From Omnitrophica bacterium RIFCSPLOWO2_01_FULL_45_10b (GTDB taxonomy: Bacteria; Omnitrophota; Omnitrophia; Omnitrophales; Danuiimicrobiaceae), in the NCBI GenBank assembly GCA_001804205.1, contig MHFM01000032.1, forward strand, positions 173 through 13,513: a DNA stretch of 13,341 nt, in the 5' to 3' direction. Both the position numbers and the translations under genes were made by a program. Shown here piece after piece: positions 9,701 through 13,341 of this stretch; positions within the stretch are counted from its first letter, which is position 1, and each line of letters starts with the position of its first letter. The notes under the pieces were generated by a model. The model was not told where the DNA came from, made no database searches, and saw only the letters and a program-made list of their open reading frames with translations.

Positions 9701-12700
9701 GGCGGAGCTTCCCGCCAATCCGCCCAGGCTTGCCAAATTTTAAGACTGATGGCAAGAACAAAATAACCAGCTACGGGTACTATCGCGAGAATCCCTACAA
9801 TCAACGCCGAGATAAATCCGCCTCCGATCATCATCACGATCATGCGCCAAACCTCAAACGTATCTTTAAGAACGGACAACTTGCGTTGGACGGTTGAATC
9901 GGGCTTTTTGCTGTCCGGCTGCGACGATGCCGGAGTTTTGTCTGCCCGCAGCTCGGCTCTCGGCTCGGTTGGAGCCGAAGCACGAGCAGTGCTTGCCTCT
10001 GAAGGCAAGCGCATTTCCGCCCGATTCTTCGAATCGGGATGGATCCGTCCTTCGCTCCGCGAAGGCGGATCGGAGCGGCTGGCTTCCGTTTCCAAATATC
10101 GCAACGCTTCTGAAAGTTCTTCCCGCTGAATGTCATGCACGTCTTTTTTCTTGCCGATTCCGTCAAGCAGCGAAATGGTAAGTTCACCGCCGAGATGCGC
10201 CCGGAAAGACTCAAGGCCCGGCCAAAGATTTTCTTCCGTGGCATCTCGGTGAAAAATGGGCAATCCCACAGTCCGAATCAAATTGAGAATTCTCTCCAGC
10301 TCGGCTTCCGTAATAAAGCCGCGCCTAAAAGAAATATACGAATCAATGGCCATACCAACGGCAACGCCTTCGCCATGCGTTACGCGATGGTGCGTGACCG
10401 TCTCCAGACGATGTCCCCACTCGTGACCGTAATCAAGCGGCCGAGCAAGTTCGGTTTCAAAAGGATCGGTTTGAATTTGCTCAAGATGCAGCCGGATCGA
10501 ATTCCACATGATGTTTAATGCCGGACCGCCTTCGGAAAAATTTTTGGCAAGCACCTCCGGATAATCTTTTTCAATTTCCGCGAAATAACCGGCATCTTTT
10601 AGCAAAGAAACTTTAATCGCTTCCGCCAGCCCCGAAATCATTTGCCGGGTGGGTAGATTTTTCAATAAAAGCGGGTCGTCAATCACCGCGCGCGGCGGCG
10701 CGAAATTGCCTTTGAAGTTTTTTGCGCCGTACCGGTTAATACCGTTTTTCACGCCGATCCCCGCATCAATTTGCGCCAAAAGTGTCGTCGGAATGCGTAC
10801 AAGCGGCGCGCCGCGATGAAATGTGCTGGCTGCAAAACCCGTCACATCAATGACCGCGCCGCCCCCGATCACAAGCATTGGGTTTTTGCGGTCAAGTCCG
10901 AATGCTTCTGCAGCTTTTTGGATGCGTGTCACATTAGCTTCGCCGGTTTCTTCGTTTTTGGTTTCTTCTCCGCCGGCAATCAATAAAACTTCGTGGCCTA
11001 TGCCATGATGATCCAAATAAGCCTTCACCGGCCCCTGAAGATGTTTGACGCCTTCATCCAAAACCACAAAAACTTTCTCGCTGCGCAGGGCTTCTTTCAA
11101 AATCGGATTAGCCAGATCAAAAACATTACGGGTTAGATACACCGGATAACTTAAATCGGGACTGACTTTGACATTCATCTCAAACCGGCGCAGCTCGGAG
11201 CGGCGAAGAGACGCTATCGGCAATGACTTCGGAGCAAGCCCGCGGCTTTCCTCAATGACGCGCCAAAGCTCTTTCTTTTTGGCATCCGTTAATTCCGAAA
11301 GATCCGCGTCCGGCTGTTTCAAATGTTCATCAATCCAACTCTTGACCGGTTTTGGAAGGCTTGATTTGAGTAAAGCGGCGCGTTTTTGCAGCGATAAAAG
11401 TTCCAAAACATCCGTCAAGGCTTCGTGCAGAGAATTGGCTTCGCGCTCTTCACCCTTCTTTTCACGCTCAAGATAAGGGGAAACAAATACGTCACGATAC
11501 AGGCGGTACCACCATGATATTTTCAACCGTTTTTCATGAATTGCATGATCTTGAATAAACTCCAAAAAGTTTTTCTGAAAAATATCGCGCGCCGTCGCTG
11601 CTTCAGGCTCTGCATGCCAATCTACAAGATTACGAAGGTAGTTTTCCGAAAATTGCCAAGCCCATTCGGAGTCATCAATGATTTTTTCAGCTTTATTCAA
11701 ATAAGTTTCGATTTGCTTCCGAGTTTCTTCCGGTCCGATTTTTGATGTTTGTGCAAAAACCCGGCGGGCTCCATAAACAAATTTTAAAACTCCGTTCAAA
11801 TCCGGCTCGCGATCGCCAGTAATTAAAATTTTATTCAATAAATCATTTGAAGCTCCGAAAAATGCGCCGGAGGCCTTCCGCTTCGAACTTTTGTAAACCC
11901 ACTGCTTCCCTTCAAAATCAGCGTTTGCAATAATCCTCTTGAGTTTTTCGATCTTTTCGCGCGCCTGCCGATTGCGCTCGTGCGCCAACTCATTAACTTC
12001 CCGCATCCGGCCTTGCTCAAGCCGCAAAGCCACACCTCCGAATATTTTGATGCGGCGGACGGCAAAAGAGCGCAATAATCCGAGCGTTGAATTGCGAAAC
12101 GAGTTTTCAAAGCCATTTGTCAACTGCGTGATGCCGGCGGTGATAAACAATTGCAGAATTTCTTTATCAACAAGCCAGCGCGCTTCGCCCAGCGCCATAG
12201 ATTGTTCCGCCAGTTTTCTTGTTGTCTCGGCCGGTGTCGCGCCCAATTCATCTAAAACCTGTAGAAAGCCTCTCCAAACTTTGCTTTGGTTCAGCTCGTT
12301 TTCGATTTGATGCTGAACGGAACGCCGTATTTCCCATAAACTTTCAAAATCACGAACCGCCTGGTAACGTTCGGAAACAGATTCACCTCGAATCGTTACT
12401 TTGCGGAAACCGCCTTGAATCATTTGATACCGGTTTGCTGTTTTATTAAAGAAAACGCTTTTGTCCCCATCCGTTCGCGAAACAATCCGGCGCGCAAGTA
12501 AATTCAAATAGAGGTTTTGAACACCACGTGCCGCCGGAATCAATGCCGCTGCCGCCGCATTGGGGTTATTACTTTTAAGCATGTCCATGGCCTTAGCGGC
12601 CTGCTGTTTTGCTTGCTGCCAGGTGGAGCGGTATGGTTCAGCGCGAAAGCCGGGATTGTACTGAATCAGTTCATGTAATTGCTGTTCCAAATTCTCATAA

Positions 12701-13341
12701 GTCCTCGGCGTCGCTGTCGGAGCCGCAAAAAGACCGGCATAAACTTTCATCAACTCAAGATAAATGTAGCCCAGTTTGGTAACTGCTGAATTCGCATCCC
12801 GCAGTTCGGCCCTTTCCGCCGACCGCGGAAAGGACTGAGCAGTCCTCAGCCCGGTCGGGGCTGAGGGCAGTGCGGCGCGCCGGCGCTCATCTGCTGGCGG
12901 CACGACAGTGCTTAAATTAGCCGAATTTAAGCGCATCTCGGAGCGAAGGTTTACGCGTAGTTCAGAACGTTTTTTGGGCGATGCATGGGCAAGAAAAAAT
13001 ATATCGCCAGTCGGTAATCCACGCTGTGTTGTCCCAATCCATGTCCTTTTAGACGGTGGATTGAATTCGGCCCCCTCCAACCAATCCTCCAAAACGTCGC
13101 TCTGCTGCCAATAGTCTTTCCCGGGATTGCGGTATTGGCTCTTGTACATAAATGGCTTATTCCAAACGCGCACGGCTGCGGGCTCTGCCCACAAATTTCC
13201 ATAATGAATCAAAATAAGCTTGCCGTCCGGTTTCAGCAAAGTCCGGATTTTTGACAGCACGCCAATCGGATCGCGCAAATACATCACACCGGAAGAAATC
13301 ACAACCGCATCAAAAGGGGCCTCTGTCTCAAAAGGAAACGG
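1..13341 (-). CDS. Giant multidomain protein, internal fragment, open at both ends
   Basis: One reading frame on the minus strand (codons begin at plus positions 1, 4, 7 and so on) has no TAA, TAG or TGA in 4,447 consecutive codons; every triplet was read. Under equal base use the chance is about e to the minus 213. Motifs of unrelated families all fall in this frame: methyltransferase, EboD/AroB-type cyclase, membrane helices, CCA-type nucleotidyltransferase, uridine-kinase-like P-loop, SGNH hydrolase and FabD-like acyltransferase. No initiation site is assigned because the frame enters open from upstream. The domains are separated by in-frame palindromic repeats encoding R-[SA]-E-[LM]-R. 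The complete protein is longer than 4,447 residues, far above the size of any one family present. A polyprotein or a structural/biosynthetic megaprotein are both possible. The overall function is unknown. Confidence 0.95.
741..1129 (-). other. Helical spacer between hydrolase and acyltransferase
   Basis: Residues about 4071-4200. It starts with an amphipathic helix (LLKRAFYLSQLVEILNRNLF). A polar stretch with aromatic residues follows (YSQPGWNNEFYHERE), then a helical bundle-like part (MTGEELDRTIAMLATSI, ERAMRRLMQILGM). No family was recognised and no R-x-E-x-R repeat separates it from either neighbour. It may be an N-terminal extension of the acyltransferase. Confidence 0.4.
1130..1710 (-). 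other. SGNH-family hydrolase domain (TesA/GDSL-like esterase)
   Basis: Residues about 3878-4070, close to the usual 180-200 residues. All four blocks are visible. Block I is VAFGSSTIKG with nucleophile Ser3893; the usual GDS is GSS here. Block II is INSGVGG with Gly3921. Block III is LFHGRNDLIGG with Asn3953. Block V is RADPVHANAEGN with Asp4032 and His4035. The order and the phrase FPALLARMIGRKVINSGVGG match the lysophospholipase L1/TesA group. The expected reaction is hydrolysis of an ester or thioester. The complete Ser-Asp-His set suggests an active enzyme. Its neighbour downstream is a FabD-like acyltransferase, so the two could act on acyl groups in sequence; this is inference. Confidence 0.88.
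1711..1725 (-). repeat. RSEMR border copy at the start of the SGNH domain
   Basis: In-frame single copy in the context ENRSEMRLDF. Its Met codon (1714-1716) lies 12 residues before the first beta-strand of the SGNH hydrolase (KKIVAFGSS), about where a stand-alone enzyme of this family would begin. No hairpin is attached. Confidence 0.78.
1726..2989 (-). other. Charged helical region of unknown function
   Basis: Residues about 3451-3872. I recognise no family. It continues from the kinase-like domain with helical, charged sequence (EEEFDSLLTHEDRREFF, IRVRLQEIEQAAVV). A short beta-rich part follows (GNIKKIRLGGKLVLVRQNTTPLG, about 2477-2545). Long basic helices come next (KAYQAAKQSQKMLQANRLK and, near 2025, RLTIRMQARRLRNKF). 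The region ends with a Lys/Arg/Glu-rich tail (EKKYRRVRISKEL) just before the RSEMR at 1711. It could be a regulatory or nucleic-acid-contacting part, but nothing decides this. Confidence 0.4.
2990..4199 (-). other. P-loop kinase-like domain, uridine kinase/phosphoribulokinase type, with insertion
   Basis: Residues about 3048-3450. Walker A is GPPGSGKS at 3068-3075 (Lys3074, Ser3075), after the strand PILILES. An acidic ISTDE motif (Asp3102) follows, as in the substrate-binding part of uridine kinases. PAYDQ at about 3197 resembles the P-x-YD motif of that family. VIYMEGILAL (3348-3357, Glu3352) matches the family's EGI strand. DLVFFVDSTFWARLVRMLERTLDEKGRS (split here: strand near 3385, Arg-rich lid helix near 3405-3420) matches the strand plus lid R-x-x-R...ER-GR. 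Walker A and EGI are about 275 residues apart, far more than in uridine kinase, so extra sequence is inserted, mostly after PAYDQ. The substrate is unknown. Confidence 0.66.
4200..4383 (-). other. HExxH-containing segment, possible zinc-binding site
   Basis: Residues about 2987-3047. A hydrophobic helix, AVVSAGTAAIIHEMLHW, carries His3005-Glu3006-x-x-His3009, the pattern of gluzincin/metzincin-type metalloprotease helices. A His cluster (DHHHE, residues 3023-3027) lies 15 to 17 residues after the second His and could supply a third ligand. The segment is short and followed directly by the P-loop domain, so it may instead be the N-terminal part of that domain. I cannot assign a protease family. 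The preceding linker is the RSELR repeat at 4384. Confidence 0.35.
4384..4494 (-). repeat. RSEMR and RSELR border pair, 96 bp apart
   Basis: RSEMR is encoded at 4480-4494 and RSELR at 4384-4398. Their spacing is 96 bp (32 codons), a multiple of three but not the 66-bp period. The interior (QAERIKNRVWEAFHQRYPDR, then PLTPPT) shows no strong hairpin and looks like ordinary protein followed by a Pro/Thr linker. The pair separates the large unassigned region from the HExxH segment. Confidence 0.78.
4495..6179 (-). other. Large region of unknown function
   Basis: Residues about 2388-2949. I do not recognise a family. The first third looks like helical repeats (SVQAKGLVLLRAFSESNP, LVREAALKLKSLYD), possibly HEAT/ARM-like. 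The middle is rich in aromatic residues (KYFLEMFWALHVGLWAA, FPGYVHVFIGSD), and the last part is polar (HEEHQT-like acidic/His stretch, SPDPFIDDANQKEATSRYKQAMQNV). This is the longest stretch (about 1.7 kb) without the R-x-E-x-R repeat, so it may be one large ancestral protein, perhaps continuing the nucleotidyltransferase-like domain. Confidence 0.4.
6180..7038 (-). other. Nucleotidyltransferase-like domain, class I CCA-adding-enzyme type
   Basis: Residues about 2102-2387. The polymerase-beta-type active-site motif is clear: Gly2151-Ser2152 in SIGSTARGT followed by Asp2164 and Asp2166 in NFDYDM. A candidate third carboxylate is Glu2254 in HFVFLEIGF. Further on, VRMMKYIAKALDMY and GGIRSVGAELFIFHFGGSF (about 2309-2327) resemble the central domain of archaeal class I CCA-adding enzymes, where a GFSGYLxELLxIHYGSF-like block occurs. 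It could add nucleotides to RNA or to a small molecule. No separate RNA-binding domain was recognised. It lies directly after the membrane region, which is unusual for this fold. The superfamily call is firm; the CCA-type subfamily is an inference. Confidence 0.72.
7039..7053 (-). repeat. RAEMR border copy at the start of the nucleotidyltransferase-like domain
   Basis: This in-frame border copy closes the linker cluster 7039-7227. Its Met (7042-7044) is followed by RVEWFDPVISQFVIAREKQ, the first helix of the next domain. It is 108 bp (36 codons) from the RAELR at 7147, the gap being filled by the inverted repeat. Confidence 0.8.
7061..7142 (-). repeat. Imperfect inverted repeat with 14-bp tandem copies
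   Basis: The left arm 7069-7091 and right arm 7108-7130 pair at 19 of 23 positions around a 16-base loop. The right side is also a tandem array: CACGATTCACCATC at 7107-7120, an exact copy at 7121-7134, and a partial copy at 7135-7142. Fourteen is not a multiple of three, so copies are read in different phases, yet the frame stays open. The encoded residues (near IVDGESWMVNRET and NDTRPTIHDTQTH) form a polar linker between two R-x-E-x-R borders. Confidence 0.85.
7147..7227 (-). repeat. 81-bp in-frame repeat unit with three hairpins, first family
   Basis: RAELR (7147-7161) and RSELR (7213-7227) are 66 bp apart. Positions 7154-7213 are identical, base for base, to 12806-12865, in the same orientation and reading frame. 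The interior has the same three overlapping hairpins, with stems CCTTTCCGC/GCGGAAAGG, GGACTG/CAGTCC and CTCAGCCC/GGGCTGAG. It links the last membrane helix to the nucleotidyltransferase-like domain. Confidence 0.93.
7228..8583 (-). other. Polytopic membrane region, about eight helices
   Basis: Residues about 1587-2038. Strongly apolar segments occur at roughly 8379-8326, 8280-8217, 8020-7950, 7921-7860, 7790-7735, 7710-7640, 7460-7405 and 7350-7250 (the last could be two helices). Connecting loops are charged (for example KKKFYK, HHVRERF, ARKQWKKDVK). The first pair is preceded by a basic amphipathic helix and followed by an acidic helix (LEEHAIEIENEKQSLEQ) that carries the isolated RSEMR repeat. 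I could not assign a transporter or enzyme family. The UbiA aspartate motifs expected of EboC were not found. Helix count and ends are estimates from hydrophobicity by eye. Confidence 0.78.
8095..8109 (-). repeat. Single RSEMR border copy in a membrane-region loop
   Basis: Plus-strand CCGCATTTCGGAGCG matches the border consensus. It lies in the polar loop between the second and third predicted transmembrane helices, in the context EQSRSEMRDAPAED. It shows that the element also sits inside the membrane region, in a hydrophilic loop where it would be tolerated. Confidence 0.8.
8584..8664 (-). repeat. 81-bp in-frame repeat unit with stem-loop, second family
   Basis: RAELR (8584-8598) and RSEMR (8650-8664) are 66 bp apart. 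The interior has a GCCGGC palindrome pair (8598-8603/8612-8617). It also has a stem-loop with 11-base arms 8627-8637/8643-8653 (one G-T pair) and loop AACCG. It is closely similar to 12865-12945 except in the inner stem, where both arms changed together. The encoded linker contains VVPPANERRRAEL and separates the helical region from the membrane region. Confidence 0.9.
8665..9675 (-). other. Second helical region of unknown function
   Basis: Residues about 1223-1559. I do not recognise a family. It starts NPYDWVVKNQLKAISSEEKDRQ and is mainly amphipathic helix. Motifs shared in order and similar spacing with the region at 11209-12798 are IKMKLFGLYAL (about 9382-9414) and LTGDxExxLDGVL (about 9205-9248). 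A polar segment, LDDVFLTGD, suggests a conserved turn. No known catalytic signature was seen. It follows a membrane hairpin and precedes the polytopic membrane region, so it probably forms a soluble domain between two membrane parts. Confidence 0.45.
9676..9690 (-). repeat. Degenerate border copy, RFEMR
   Basis: Plus-strand CCGCATTTCAAAGCG differs from the CGCATTTCGGAGCG border consensus mainly at the Ser/Ala codon, now Phe. It stands alone, without a palindromic interior, and marks the change from the transmembrane hairpin to the next helical region. The next region begins right after it with NQFNPYDWVVKNQL. Confidence 0.6.
9742..9849 (-). other. Transmembrane hairpin
   Basis: Residues about 1165-1200: a hydrophobic run (MIVMMIGGGFISALIVGILAI), a short VPVAG turn, and a second apolar run (YFVLAISLKIW) ending in Trp and basic residues. 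The length fits two short membrane passes or one re-entrant hairpin. It follows the linker after the cyclase domain and would tether that domain to a membrane. The flanking residues (WRM before, DWRE after) do not settle the topology. Confidence 0.7.
9946..10077 (-). repeat. Palindrome-rich in-frame linker with five consecutive hairpins
   Basis: The borders are RAELR at 9946-9960 and RAEMR at 10009-10023 (63 bp apart), plus a decayed border (SRSDPP) near 10063-10080. Hairpin arms read directly from the sequence: 9961-9966/9972-9977; 9979-9983/9989-9993; 9991-9998/10003-10010 (extendable to 9989-9998/10003-10012 with one G-T pair); 10020-10027/10031-10038; and 10042-10047/10066-10071 with an inner pair 10049-10054/10060-10065. 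The encoded 44-residue linker is rich in Ser, Pro, Ala and Arg and joins the cyclase domain to the transmembrane hairpin. The hairpins lie inside coding sequence and lack T-tracts, so they are not terminators. Confidence 0.88.
10090..11178 (-). other. 3-dehydroquinate-synthase-fold domain, EboD-like sugar phosphate cyclase
   Basis: Residues about 722-1084, a complete domain of the family's usual length (about 350). Visible motifs: an NAD-binding GGG at 826-828 followed by AVIDVTGFAASTFHRG; the PTTLLAQIDAGIGVKNGIN block (about 853-871), with active-site Asp859 and Lys865; and KNFKGNFAPPRAV. The three zinc ligands of the family are all present: Glu907 in SGLAEAIKV, His973 in DYGHEWGH, and His989 in THGEGVAVGM. 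The spacing (66 and 16) is close to E. coli AroB (63 and 17). From memory, the GVKNGIN, KNF.G.FAPP and RPLD.GH blocks resemble EboD of the cyanobacterial ebo cluster and related bacterial proteins more than housekeeping AroB. The substrate cannot be told from sequence: DHQ synthase, another sugar phosphate cyclase, or an Ebo-type role. A catalytically competent domain is likely. Confidence 0.88.
11176..11202 (-). repeat. R-[SA]-E-[LM]-R border copy followed by decayed copy
   Basis: Positions 11188-11202 encode RSELR, with plus-strand DNA of the consensus form GCGCAGCTCGGAGCG. Directly downstream in the protein, 11176-11187 read RFEM, a partial second copy. Its Met (11176-11178) is followed at once by NVKVSPDLSYPVY, the apparent first strand of the EboD/AroB-like domain, so it may be the ancestral start codon of a formerly separate gene. 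Confidence 0.75.
11209..12798 (-). other. Long helical region of unknown function
   Basis: Residues about 182-711. I do not recognise a family. The sequence is rich in Leu, Ala, Glu, Arg and Lys with few Gly or Pro, suggesting mostly alpha-helix. A basic, possibly coiled-coil stretch (ERNRQAREKIEKLK) lies near 11941-11991. A soluble, aromatic-rich part (KISWWYRLYRDVF) lies near 11520. A motif pair, IKIFGGVAL (about 12027-12053) and ITGDxExxLNGVL (about 11785-11823), recurs in looser form in the region at 8665-9675, so the two may be paralogous modules. No catalytic motif was seen. A scaffold or repeat-domain role is possible but unsupported. Confidence 0.5.
12799..12969 (-). repeat. Compound in-frame palindromic repeat, two 66-bp units with shared border
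   Basis: Four border copies are present: RAELR at 12799-12813, a decayed RAALP at 12865-12879, RSEMR at 12931-12945 and RSELR at 12955-12969. The first three are spaced exactly 66 bp apart. The first unit contains three consecutive hairpins: arms 12811-12819/12825-12833, 12832-12837/12840-12845 and 12845-12852/12858-12865. Its 60 bp at 12806-12865 are identical to 7154-7213. The second unit ends in a stem-loop with 11-base arms 12908-12918/12924-12934 and loop AGCCG; it is a diverged copy of the unit at 8584-8664. Translation gives a Pro/Ala/Arg/Ser-rich linker of 57 residues between the methyltransferase and the following helical region. Confidence 0.9.
12979..13341 (-). other. Class I SAM-dependent methyltransferase domain, C-terminal half
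   Basis: Residues 1-121 of the visible chain. A beta-strand and following loop of the type FDAVVISSGVMYLRDP (residues about 11-26) matches the motif II/post-II region of Rossmann-fold methyltransferases. It is followed by a helix and then LLKPDGKLILIHYG (about 35-48), the typical motif III hairpin. The segment ends with a strand, GDIFFLAHA, as expected for the last strand of this fold. The SAM-binding glycine motif I would lie upstream of 13341 and cannot be checked. The family is identified by pattern only, and the substrate is unknown. The domain ends just before the compound repeat at 12799-12969. Confidence 0.72.

Noticed and set aside
12811..12865. GC-rich hairpins as rho-independent terminators
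   Set aside because: They lie within continuous coding sequence, no T-tract follows the stems, and the same hairpins recur at 7159-7213 also inside the frame.
67..13202. Short ORFs of 61-134 codons on the plus strand and in other minus-strand frames (for example 67-402 plus, 10135-10518 plus, 9840-10244 minus)
   Set aside because: They overlap the single long frame throughout, have no recognisable motifs or consistent ribosome sites, and are expected by chance opposite a long open frame.

Overview
The whole window lies inside one giant protein-coding gene on the minus strand. Read in triplets from position 1, the reverse strand has no stop codon over 13,341 bases, which is exactly 4,447 codons. 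The gene enters at 13341 and leaves at 1, so neither its start nor its stop is visible. Residue numbers below count from the 13341 end, so residue 1 is codon 13339-13341. All recognisable protein motifs fall in this one frame. No RNA gene, second gene, promoter, terminator, insertion sequence or CRISPR array was found. The plus-strand and other-frame ORFs (up to 134 codons) look like shadows of this gene.

In translation order the chain carries: the C-terminal half of a class I SAM methyltransferase (13341-12979); a long helical region; a complete 3-dehydroquinate-synthase-fold domain, closest by memory to EboD (about 11178-10090); a transmembrane hairpin; a second helical region; a polytopic membrane region of about eight helices (about 8385-7240); a class I CCA-adding-type nucleotidyltransferase-like domain (about 7038-6180); a long unassigned region; an HExxH segment; a uridine-kinase/phosphoribulokinase-like P-loop domain with a large internal insertion; another unassigned region; an SGNH (TesA/GDSL-like) hydrolase; and a FabD-like acyltransferase domain that runs off the end.

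Between these domains sits a family of in-frame repeats whose borders encode R-[SA]-E-[LM]-R (15 strict and three degenerate copies). In the compound copies the borders are 66 bp (22 codons) apart four times and 63 bp once. The DNA between them is built from perfect or near-perfect palindromes. One 60-bp stretch is identical at 7154-7213 and 12806-12865. A stem-loop occurring three times keeps its shape while its inner stem sequence changes on both arms together. This resembles the Rickettsia palindromic elements, which also insert in frame into genes, but the sequence is not one I recognise. The repeats sit at domain borders, and several carry a Met exactly where a domain appears to begin. 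The gene may therefore have been assembled by fusing once separate genes, with the repeats as linkers and perhaps as processing sites.

The organism is a bacterium. A giant ORF with palindrome-rich linkers and a mixture of enzyme and membrane domains is most reminiscent of candidate phylum Omnitrophota (OP3), where giant genes have been reported. That assignment is an inference from general knowledge. No single pathway explains all the domains. The adjacent acyltransferase-like and SGNH domains could form an acyl-transfer/hydrolysis pair.
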